In this document: piece by piece, positions 1 through 10,546 of the stretch
How the letters are laid out: each line of letters starts with the position of its first letter
Position numbering within the stretch: position 1 is the stretch's first letter
NCBI GenBank assembly: GCA_026261815.1
Contig: JAMPIT010000230.1
Coordinates: 38,648,501-38,712,500, forward strand
Reading direction: 5' to 3'
Origin: Monarcha castaneiventris obscurior
Taxonomy: Eukaryota > Chordata > Aves > Passeriformes > Monarchidae
DNA length: 64,000 nt
Program-made: the position numbers and the translations under genes
The notes under the pieces: generated by a model
What the model was told of the DNA's origin: nothing
What the model saw: the letters and a program-made list of their open reading frames with translations, nothing else
Databases searched by the model: none

Positions 1-3000
1 TTTAAGAATATGATCAATTTCTTTCGTGATCCATGGGCTTTTCAGTTTGCATGTGACATTGAGTACATTCAGTGGCCTTGCAGATAAACTGAGGTGCCGG
101 GATGTGTTTCTATGGAACACTTCACAGCTCACAAAAATAGCTTAGCCATATAACATTTTTAGCAAATAAGTTTTTGTTCCACCTGTACTGGGTGGACTTC
201 TGAATTTCCCTGTTGGAAACTGGGAGTTTAATAAATAGACCCTTGAAAACAGAGTAAATTACTCTTTAAGGTGGATGTTCCTCATTACTTTTGTAGTAAG
301 AGGCATAAAGGGAAGAAATATAAATTAAGCTTTTGGAGGGAATATGTGTGTCCATCAGGACAAATGATTCACCTTCCCCATTGCCATTATGAAGAATTAA
401 GAGCCCTATCATATTGTGAAGTAGGTTGGTGATGGTGGTGGTGTGACTGCTGAGGGAACAAGAGTGGGGAGAAGCACGTTACTATAGCGGGTTTTCTTAG
501 CTGGCTGAAGGAAGAGATAGAATGTGTTCAGAAACTCCATTCAAGCTACATAGAAGATACAGTTTCATGGGTTTGTGCTGGAGAGGTTCTGCAGCAGAGA
601 GTGGAGACACATTTGTTTTTCTGAGTCAGAATTGTTCCTAATTTATATGCATTCTAAATGTTAGGGGGTCTTCCACAGAGGCTCATCTGTCATGAAAAAA
701 TATCACAGAAATAACTGTATTATGCTTGAATGACTGCTGTCTATTTTCAGACCATATAAGTTGGAAAAATAATATTTGTACAAAGCGAAGTGTTTATACT
801 CTTTGAGCTCTGTTTCAAGTGAAGTAATGGCAGCTTTCACTGAGCAGACGAGAATGAAAAAGGAGATTTAGATGCAGGATATGCTTCTTAGTGCACAGGT
901 CAGAATTAGTTATGCAAATGTCACTTCTGAACTGTGAATCATGCTTATTCCAACAAGGCAGGAAAGCTGTTTTTGCTAATCTTGAGAACCAGATGAGCAT
1001 TGTTGTACTCAATGTCCACTGTATATCTGCAGTCCCAGGAGGGGTTAACCACCAAAGACAACTATCAGTAAATTCCAAACTTAATGCATTATGCAGAAAA
1101 AACCCTAGATCCTGTAGTCATAATTGAATAAATTGAACTTTGTGTTATATCACATATGGTTCTCCAGTGCTGTGTGCTGTTTACTGGCTGCATTAGGGAG
1201 GCTGTGGGTTAAAGTCAAGAAGATGAAGTGTCCATTTAAGTGCCCTATGGGAAGCCATCATTTATATTTTTTTCAGCCTCCTTGCCTGCAGACAGTATTC
1301 TTTTGTTCCGCCAACCATGGAGTGCTAAATAGTGGCCAGAAAATGTGGGAGAGAGCTGCAAGTTAAAAAGCCGCAGGTGAAAATCCATCTCATTATTTGA
1401 GGCATCACAATAATGTTTTCAGAATGCTTTCACACTTCTATTGTAAGTGCTGAGCTGGAGTCTCCTCTCACCTGCACTGCTGTCAGTCAGGAGTCGTGAC
1501 AGTGAGCTCTGTTCTTAGGCATGTTTGAGGCACTGCTGTGCCCTGTACCAGAGAGAAGAGCTTAGCCCATGATTAAAACTGCTAATGATCACTCAGTTTG
1601 GAAATAGTGGATAAAAATAGTGGTATTTTAATGCTTTAAATACAAACATTATTTTCATCTTCAGGATCTTCAGCTCAGTGTGCTGTTCCCTCTCTTACTT
1701 TCTCTGGTTGTGTCCCTTCCCCCAGCTCCTGCCAGATTTGATTCTGTGTCTGTGTCAGTGCCTGCAGCAATCCCTAAAGCAAAGTTTTGCCAGTTCCACT
1801 TGCTGTTAAAAGCCAGGCACTTCTACTGCAGAGGCAAGTTAAATGAAGTTTTCCAACTCCTGCTCCTTTTCCTTTTGTCCTCTCCCTCTGTATGTATCTT
1901 TCCCTATACTTTGCCTGCTGGTAGGTGGGAAATGGTGGTTTCCCAAATTCAGTGCAGTCCACCCATGGCTTTCGTGCTGTGAACCAGTTCTACTTTGGCC
2001 TTGCCTCAGCTGGGGGTGGCCAAGCTACTCCTGGCTAGGTCTAGCTGGTCAGCATGGCTTACCTAGTCTGCTCTCTTCTTTCTAGCACACTTCTCAGTCA
2101 TGGCTGAAGAGAAGGTTGTAGGTCGCACAAACATGGAAAAAGCCTGTGGGCCCCACCAAATCATTCTTTGGTGTGAGAGGTATGACTTGTATTTTTTTCA
2201 TATGATGGGCAAAAGCCTTTACATGACAGGGGGAAGCCATGACATGGCTCCCCCCTCCAAATAGTTCACGAAGTACTGTGTTCAAACAGGAAGTATTTTG
2301 GCTTTTATCCTTTGCTGAGGCCCTGAAATTTGGAGAAGTGCAATCAGTACACTTTAAGGCACGACTTTAAGTACTGACTAAGGCAGCTGTTGTGCTCTGT
2401 GGCAGTCAGTGATCTGTGACTATGTACGATAAAGATCGAGGCTGAGAGATTCTGCAAAACAATCCATAGGAATGTGGTTTCCTGGCATCCTGCCACAGGG
2501 ATAGTTAAACAGGAACCTGTTTTCCTCTGACATATTTTAGTTGTACGTAAAAGATAGCTCATGTTTGGCTTTACAGAGGCTGTCTCAGCACTCTTGATAA
2601 TCATTGTTGTTAATCTTAATAGAAACAGTCACAAAATCATAAAAGTCCTGTACCCATGGAATTCCTGCTGGGGTAACTCATAGTTCAGATAAAGCACTGC
2701 GCCCAAAGCAGTGTCCAAGACAATGTGAACATTGTGAGCTCATACTCACTTGGCAAATACAGGTGCATGTACCAGAGTGACACTCCATTTCAGCTCAGAT
2801 GGCATTAAGCTTAGAAATGGCAGCTACAACTGAAAAATTGAAAATGCGTATTTCATAGGGTTACCCCAAAGGTGTTATGATGGGAATAACTAGATGATCT
2901 GCAGTGTTGCCAGCTCCTGTGATTTTATGATGAGTAATACAGTACAGCTATTTTTCTTGAAGATCCACCTCCTGGATCCCAATGATTTATTTTATTTTTA

Positions 3001-3229
3001 TCTTATCTTTTTTTTTTTTTTTTAGTTAGACAGTAATTCCAACCTGCCTGCTCACGGCCGAAGTTTCAAAACATGCCTCAAAAAGCAGTCTTAAGAGTAC
3101 AGCCAGCAATGGCAAGTAACCGAGAACCCAGCAGTTGTTTTTTTGGTTACTTGGGGCTTTTTTGTTGGTTGTGTTTTTTCCCTTCCTTTATTTCCATGAT
3201 CTGTCTGGCTAGTCTTGTGATTTTGTAAC

Positions 3230-5208
3230 TCATGATTTTTTTTTATCTTTAAGATTGATAATGTTTCCATCTTGACTTCCTTGTATTATCACACTGAATA
3301 TAATCAGTATTAGAATAGCCATCAGGATATACACCCAGATCTTTAAAGAAAAGAGCAGATCATGCATTTTCCTTGACTCCTTCAGTCCTGCAACGAATTC
3401 ATCAATATTTGTAAGGCAAAGAATGTGCATTTGAACCATCACCTCTCCACTTTAATGAAGCTGGAAGTGTCTCCATAACGGTCAAAGTTCTGCTGGGGTT
3501 ACAGATCATGCACTGGGGGATGGTAGTCAAAACAGAAATCCTGCTGTGTTTAGTACTGTTCCTGGCAAAATTTGCTGTCTTGCTGGATGAGAAGGTAATA
3601 GAGTTTGGATGTTCTTCATAGCTGCTACTGTGCTTTTGGATATATGATGTCATGGAGCTATGCTCTGTGGGAGAGCAAGGACAATCTGCTTCAAGACTCT
3701 CTGATAAAGGCATTGTCCTCCTGGAAGATTTCCATGATACAGTGGAGTGAAATCTTAAAGTCTCTCCCATCAGGTGGAATTATTTCACAGCAGCTGGGTA
3801 GTAGTTGAGTTCCCATCCCAATGTCTCTCTCAGCATTTTTCTTTTCAGAGGTGGGATCTGCCTGCTATTTTATAAGGATACATGTGCCAGAGACGCTGGA
3901 TGAGAGAATAGAAGTGCTGTGACAAGATTTTACAAGATAGGAGTAAGAGAAACTGGCTGCTGTTTCTGAAACGCATCTTCAGACATAAAAAGTTTTCCAG
4001 TGTAGATATTTCCAAAAAGACAGCATGTTGGTTTGGGCTTTATTTAATGTTGTTAGCTTGTGAGAATTCTGTAATGATATCGAAAAAATAAGAGAAAGGT
4101 AAACTACAACCTTATGCCTTAATAGATGTTACATATCTACAAAAAACAGATGCAAAGCAAACTTCAAGACAAGTCAATAGACTTTGGGTGAGGTGTCCTG
4201 TTTATGGTGTCCCAAGAAATCATAAATAAAGGTGTGAACCACAGAAGAGAAGTGTTGTCCTGCAAGCCTGGCTCCACCAGAATCCATGGAGTGGACATTT
4301 CTAATGTGACTGACCTAGTGTCCCTTCCATAGTGTCCAGCCCACGTGTTGGCTTGCATGTTCCATGCATTTTAACCACGGTGGCTGATCTCTGCTGAAAT
4401 GGTTGGCTGAAAGCTTCATAACCAAGAAACCACAGTCTTTTATTTGAAGCCCTCTCCATGGACAAAGAAGCAAGGAAAGCTAGAATTAGGCTTCCTGTAG
4501 AAGTCAAAATAAGAAAACTAACATTAGACAGTGTTAGTTTTCAGATTTTAGGAGACAAGCACACATTTTAGGATGACTTCATTCACCTGTGCAAATCTGT
4601 GATTTCTCTGTTGACTTTTTCATTATATCCACTTTTTGGGCTTTTTTCATGCAAAATCAAAGGTTGCTTCTGTCCACAGTGTTTAAGTGACTTTGGTTGT
4701 CTTAACAGGAGAAAATCTTGAGCATTTGGCTCATGTGGTATGAAGTGTGCAGCAAAATAGTCAAATATTTCTAGAGATGAACATTTAAGTGACTACAAGA
4801 AGAGGAGCAGTCTTGCTGGTCCTGAACCACTTGTGGGTTGTGGGTCTTTAGTCTCTGACAGTCCCTCAGGGAATGAGTGAATACACATTCCTGGGGAAGA
4901 ATCCTACCAATTTGTCATTCTCTGGACAGGACTTTGTTGATTAAAGATATTTGGGAGTTCATGTGACTTGGAAGAAGACCCGTCTTTTCAGGATTTCTAA
5001 GTCCTCAGAGTTTTAGCAGGCTGTGATCAAAGGGTGATGTCGAAGTTCATCTCTAACTCCAGATTTCCTCTCAGGCCATTTGCAGAGTGTGGTTTCAGCA
5101 TCAGATGGAAAAAGTCACACTTGGCTTCAGTTTGGAACTAGATGGGTTAGCACAGTGGGGAAGGCCAAGGAGGAATAACAAACAGCACACCAACACCTGC
5201 TGGAGCAT
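3230..5208 (-). pseudogene. possible decayed membrane-protein gene, unidentified
   Basis: This is a low-confidence call. On the minus strand, an ATG at 5208 opens 35 codons (to 5101) with a strongly hydrophobic start, MLQQVLVCCLLFLLGLPHCA, that reads like a signal peptide. Further along come open segments at about 4507-4301 (preceded by a good pyrimidine-rich acceptor ending TTCTACAG near 4500) and 4358-4164. Next is a segment near 3870-3690 including EIIPPDGRDFKISLHC, which stops and continues in another frame to 3402. The last, at 3442-3230, contains a membrane-helix-like run, WVYILMAILILIIFSVII, followed by a lysine-rich end. The order resembles a type I membrane protein, but the frames do not join cleanly and I recognise no family. 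Chance open frames in T-rich DNA are a serious alternative. Confidence 0.18.
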
Positions 5209-6274
5209 TATGACAATCTTAGGGAAGGTAAACTGCAGCCTCACTTTAAATCAAATATTGAAGCATGGAATAAAATTTGTCCACCTGGGCAGTTCATACA
5301 GTACTTTGAACTGCCAGAGACATAGAGGGTCGCTGATCTGTCAGCCTCTGTTAGAAGACTTTTGGGGAGAAAATACAAGTGTAGTCAGTTCTGGAAGTCC
5401 CAGAACCCCATTAGCTTTTGACAGTAATTAAACCTGATCAGAAATTACCTGGTCCTAGCTGCCCAACCTTTTGTTACATTTGCTAGTGATTAAACTAACG
5501 CCTACCTTAGGAACTCAAGGTTTGTGATCTTACAGGGGATTGCTGCTTTCCAGATGGCTTTTTTTTTTTTTTTTCTTCCATTTGTTCCAGTGGGTGAGCC
5601 TTGGCAGAACCTGGCACAGCCAGGGACAGCATAGGAACCAAACCCTTTCTCTCAACAAATATAGTGTGCTTGAAACAGTTTACCTAAGGACCCACCTTCA
5701 TGTGGCTTTTGGCTCCAGTGCTGTGGGCACTGGAGGGAACTGAGTCATGCTTATGGCAGAGGCATCCATCGTGCCACAGCTGCCACGTGAGCTCAGAGCT
5801 GAAAGCAGCTGAGATGCAGCTGAAGTCTTTGCAGTTTGAGCAGCACATGTCTTTCCCCCGTGCTCAGTTGTGAGATGCTTGGCACCCTGCCTCAGGTTTC
5901 CTGTGTAAATTTGGGTGAGTCGCTTCACCTCCCCCTCCGTTTTTGTCTCTATTTTTCTTCCAGGCTTTTAGGACCATAGATTGGTTCTTTCTGCGTAGAG
6001 GGACAGTCCCTTACTATCAGGTTTTGTTCATTACTGCAACCTAGATAAGTTGTTACAGCTATTAGTTTCTCTTCCAGAAGAGATGTACAATTTACTGTAA
6101 TGAAGAATATGTTAACACAAATATCATAGAACACTACATTCAGGACCTTTTGGGTTCCTACTACACCTGCCTCAATGCGACTCTGTTCCTCTGCATGGCT
6201 ACTGCGAGTTGTTGCAACACATATAATTAAGAGCAAGAGATGTTTACCTGCAGCTTATAATTCTGCCAGCCCAT

Positions 6275-7040
6275 AATATACTGCCAGCATTCTTCACCCG
6301 TGTAAGTGCTCCCAGTGTTGTAAATGGAGTGACACACTTCCCTTGGAAGAGAGAAGTGGCAATGTTTATTTTAACAAAGTTTGACAGTAAAAGTGACAGT
6401 GCTTTAACAAGCTTTGATGGCAACACTTGATTATTTACTGCATAGAGGACAAGGTGGGGCAAAACTGTCAGAGACACCCTCATGTTGAGTCACAGGATTC
6501 AGAAAGGACCCCCTCACATTCTAAACCCCTTTCTCAGGGGGTTTCCAGCTGTGGCTGGATCCACACCTAATTCCAGGCTAGGAACTTAGGTCTAAAGGAT
6601 TATATGTGCCCAAGCACTCCTTTATCTCACTTAGCTAAGATTTCAAAGTTTCAGCATGCTTATTCCCAGTTCACTTACCGCGTATTTGATGCAATAAGCA
6701 TTCTCTCAGCCTTGAGGAGCAACCTCAAGAGGCATCCCTGTTCAAGGGGAGATCCTGGCATGCAGCCCACTACCATGCAGGAGAGCTCAGCAGACCCTGG
6801 GCTGTTCCCTATTCATGGAGTAAGATGATTGACTTCCAGTAATATTTGCATGCCAGCTGTATTTTGGTTGGCGCATGCTCAACTAACCCTCAGCTGTTGA
6901 GTAAGTTTTATGGTCCTCAGCTATTGTGTTGTTATCTGTCTTCCCAGAGTCCAGCTTTAAGCCAGGTGCAGCCCTCACAACCACCACTGTTGGCTCTTGC
7001 TTAAGCCAAAAGCAGGGGGGAGCGCACTGCCACATCCAGT
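6275..7040. mobile_element. LTR-like avian interspersed repeat, copy 1
   Basis: The segment resembles, from memory, a common avian endogenous-retrovirus LTR. Recognisable parts are a tract around TGTTGAGTCACAGGATTCAG (6484-6503), the run CTTGAGGAGCAACCTCAAGA (6712-6731) followed by CAAGGGGAGATCCTGGCATG, and a late part near 6880-7030 ending in AAGCCAAAAGCAG. A second diverged copy in the same orientation lies at 36458-37325 and shares these blocks. No retroviral coding sequence is visible, so it looks like a solo or fragmentary LTR. Family name, exact ends and orientation of the element are not certain. Confidence 0.6.
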
Positions 7041-8556
7041 GAGTTCATCCTAACCAGCCCCTCCGTGTAGCATCTTCTTCTATACCATAAAACCACTGAA
7101 AGTTTTGCCACTGATTACAGTGATCAGTACCCAGAGCATGCTAGTGGTGAGAAGGATGTGTGATTTGGATGAAGAAGGAAGACTTTTCTCTCAGTCCCTC
7201 ACAATGGTTCAGAAATCCATTGAAAATGTTAGCAAGAGGCCCTTTTATTTCCTCCTGGAAAAATCATGTATATTTATTTCCCATAATAAAATAGGCTAAT
7301 GGTAGTAAAGAGTGAAGTTCTAGAAGGAAAAAATTGATTTCTCAGCTAATTGAGTAAAGAGGGGGAAATTACAAATCCCTGGTTGCCTATTACAGGTTGA
7401 CTAGCAACATTTGGCCACAGAAAGCAATATGAACAGTTTTAACACGCAGGTGGCTACAAGAGAAGGGCTGTGCTGCATGTAAGCCCAGTATCTCCTCAGA
7501 GTGGTTCAACCTACTTTTCCAATTACATTGCACAGTGAGTCAGACTGAAACCATTGTTGATTGTCTGATCCACTTCAGATAGCTGCATGTTCGTTTCAGC
7601 TTTAGAAAGAAGTTTGTGTCAGTGTTTTCTGTTCCTTGTAGTTACACTGGCTTTTCAAAAGTTTTTGAGCTAAAAGTGTGTTTCCTGAAGTTCAAACACT
7701 GGCACAAAAAATATCTCTTTCCTTTACTGCTGCCACACTGAAGCAGATGGTGAGTACTAAGACTCTGAACCAGTAAGCATGTAATTGTTCAATTTCTGGA
7801 TGCAGAAAAGTAGCTGTTGGGTCAAAGTAGACATCTACAAGACAGGCTGTCATTGCAAGTTAGTTTGAATTCAATTCCCCTGGAGTTAGCCCAGTAACAC
7901 TCCTGTAGTAGATCACATGAGCTGCCCAGATGCCCTGTTGCATTTCTAGCTCGTTTCACCCACAACCTCTGGCAGACCATCTGCCTTAAGGTGAAAGTCT
8001 ATTCCAGCTCTGTGTTTTTATGTGTGAACAGTAATCAGATTAGGGATAACACCCAGGTTAGGCCTCAGGTTAGTAAAGACAAAATTTCAAAATTCATCCT
8101 GATCCCTGTTATAATGATGTCACACAGCTAATGTGCATTCTCACTGTGGAACCCACAGCTACTTTGGCACACAGACCATGATGCAATGGTTATGCATGGG
8201 GGACAGATACGCTGCCTGTGAGTAATGCAAACAAGTGAGTGCAGAGGAGTTATTTCAGTGCAAACTGGTCTTGGAAAATACTTGATTCTGCAAACTACAA
8301 AGCAACTTCCGCTCCCTCTGAAGTCAATAGAAGTTCATTTTGCTTTTCAAATTCACTTTGATTAACGTGGTCTTGACACCGTGGCACTTACCTTGTTGTA
8401 AAGAAAATTGGTAGCTGTGAAAGATCAAAGATTTTCTAATTTAAGGTAGGAGGAAATGTTTGCTTCTGATGAAAACCTTATCTTCATAATAAGCAGTAAT
8501 GCAATCTGATAATCTACTATTATTGAGTTTCCTTTTCTTTTTTTTTTCCCCCTAAG

Positions 8557-8728
8557 CTGAATTTACATCACCTGTAGAGAGAAATAAGGAAAGTGGACTG
8601 AAAATGTCAAACCTATGCAAATTTTGTGATATTAAAGTAACAACCTGCTCAAACCAACATCAGTGCAAGAGCAACTGCAACATCACTTCTATCTGTGAGA
8701 AGAGTAGTGAAGTCTGTGTTGCCATATG
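8557..8728 (+). CDS. TGFBR2: TGFBR2 coding exon 2 (ligand-binding ectodomain, first half)
   Basis: This exon encodes the first part of the extracellular TGF-beta-binding three-finger domain. It starts after a long pyrimidine tract and AAG at 8554-8556, with two bases completing a split codon. It ends before a GTAAGT donor at 8729 with two bases of the next split codon. These phases match human exon 2. It contains seven cysteines in family spacing, starting with the CKFC motif and ending CVAIW at the splice junction. Human exon 2 is 169 bases; this one is 172, the extra codon falling before the first cysteine, where the sequence is very unlike the human protein. A glycosylation sequon NIT is encoded at 8679-8687. 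Exon 1, with the signal peptide, is outside the window. Confidence 0.95.
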
Positions 8729-10355
8729 GTAAGTTATTTCTTCATGCTGGTGGGGACAGGAGCACATTCATCATTGCTTAGTACTTTCCTCGATTGCTCT
8801 GATATTCAGAATGTCCTTGCTACCTCACTCCCAACTCATATCTGTGCACAGCATACCAAGAGTTGCTTGAGGTTAACAGTTCTGTTATTAAATGTTCTGG
8901 GGACTTTTTTTTTTTCTTCTAAAACAGTTCTGTTTCCAGCTTAAGCTGTTATTGGAAAAGAGGCATGGTTTTGTGCAAACCATTAAGCTGTATCCACCCA
9001 CAGCACTCAAGAGTAGAAACAGATTTGAGGCTCAAGAGAGGATTGTGGTGACAGTTGCTGAAGAAAGACAATTCTCTCTCAGGTTTCAAGTGAACTAGAT
9101 TATGTAGATTTATCACAAGAGGCTTATTGCCAGGTATAGAAATACTTCCTCTTAGTGGGAAAAAACTTCTGTGTAGGTAGAGACTTTGATGAAGCATGAT
9201 GCCTTTTGTATAGCCTATGTCTAGGTTCAAAGAAGTCAAGAGGTTATGAAAATGAGTTGTAATACTTCTTTAGGATTTATTGGCTTTAAGCTTGTGCTCC
9301 AGTCTAAAAACTGAGGGTTTGCGCTTTCATAAACAGGAATCCAATCCTACCAAAGAAAGCCAGAAACACTCTTAATGAGTTCATAACTGGACTAAAGGAA
9401 CAAAACTGAGTGTTTGCAGCAGTGCTGCTGATTTAGGAAGGTAATCAGAACCACTTACAGAGGGACATAACTAATTCATGTGCTGAGGGAATTAGTTGTG
9501 TCCATTGATTTGGGGCATTCAGCGTAATTGGAAGTAGGCACTTCAGTTCAGGATCAGTCCAGTGTGCTGTCCCATATTTGTCCTGTGCTTCTTTAGTAAG
9601 CCATCAGTGTCTATTATTGCCATAAAAAGGGGCTGTTGTACAATTCAAGATACATTTTGGATTTTTCATGACCGTTTATCTAAAAGGCAAGAAAACTGTA
9701 AAGTGCTTTTTGTCTTTGAGTCTTTTGTCAATGAAATTCAGTCTGTGGACCAGGACAAAACACAGGAATATGGTCCAGATTATCAGCTGTGAATATTTCA
9801 CTGTCTGTGAAGCATCTCTAGCTTGCATCAGTTTTTATGATTGGTGTTTTGGTGGGGGTTTTTTTGGTTGGTTGAGGTTTTTTATATATATATAAATCCT
9901 TCAGTTCACAAACTGTGCTGATTGTAGGCTTCAAAAGCAAAATGAAAGGGACAACTCACTAGAAATTCCTCAGATTTTGAGGAAATAATTCCGTTTTTGT
10001 TGTAATTTCCCACAGATTTTTAGTGTCTGCTCAGTGACCACAAAAACCAAAAGTATGTTCTGCAGTTCACAGCAGTTCATTGAGCATTAGCTTGAATAAT
10101 TCTAAGTGAGACTTTAGAGGCGCACTTCTGAGCTTAGCTGTAATATGATATAGGAATAGCTGTGCCATTGTACAGTGTGAGGAGCCCAGATACAGCCAAA
10201 TTTACCCCATTCAGGAAAGACAGAGAAGAAAATATGATGCTCTTTAAATGCCATTTTTATTCTCAAAAGAGGCAAATTTTGGGCAGGTGCAGTCTTGTCT
10301 GCTCCCTTTGTAAAATATTCCCTTTTTGATTTCAATTTTATCCTTTTCATTTTAG
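8729..10355 (+). other. TGFBR2: TGFBR2 intron 2
   Basis: The intron runs from the GTAAGT donor after exon 2 to a TTTTAG acceptor at 10350-10355. It has a T run at 8907-8917 and a short TA run near 9883-9893. I see no other gene, repeat family or conserved element in it. Confidence 0.9.
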
Positions 10356-10546
10356 GAGGCAGAATGATGAAAATGTGACATTAGAAACAATATGCCACGA
10401 TCCCCAGAAAACACTGTATGGTCACATTTTGGATGACTATAAATCAGAGCAGTGTTTGATGAGGGAAAAGAAGGACGATGGGGGATTGATGTTCATGTGT
10501 TCCTGCACAGGTGAAGAATGCAATGATATGCTCATTTTTACATCAG
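10356..10546 (+). CDS. TGFBR2: TGFBR2 coding exon 3 (ligand-binding ectodomain, second half)
   Basis: This exon completes the extracellular domain that binds TGF-beta dimers. Its 191 bases equal the human exon length. The first base completes the tryptophan codon begun in exon 2, and the donor GTAGGT follows the serine codon plus one base. Five cysteines are present (in TICHDP, SEQCLM, MCSCTG and EECND), which with exon 2 gives the usual 12 cysteines and six disulfides. A sequon NVT is encoded at 10372-10380, close to the conserved human NIT site. The stretch between the second and third cysteines differs from human but keeps its length. The human sequon just after the last cysteine region (NTS) has no counterpart at the exon 3/4 join. 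Confidence 0.97.

Larger units (their letters stand above)
1..8556 (+). other. TGFBR2: TGFBR2 intron 1 (3' part)
   Basis: This stretch precedes coding exon 2 and has no exon I can support on the plus strand. It ends in a long pyrimidine tract and an AAG acceptor at 8554-8556. The mammalian alternative exon that gives the longer receptor isoform B lies in this intron in human; I saw no equivalent here, but such a short exon could be missed by eye. The intron holds T-rich simple runs (3010-3023, 5559-5574), an LTR-like repeat at about 6275-7040, and the doubtful minus-strand segments at 3230-5208 described separately. The rest looks like unique intronic sequence. Confidence 0.85.

Noticed and set aside
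5087..5431. 114-codon plus-strand open frame in intron 1
   Set aside because: No domain or compositional support; it overlaps the minus-strand signal-peptide-like frame and is not in a splice context.
1..8556. Alternative TGFBR2 exon for the long isoform B
   Set aside because: No stretch encoding a similar 25-residue insert with flanking splice sites was seen; absence is not proven by eye.
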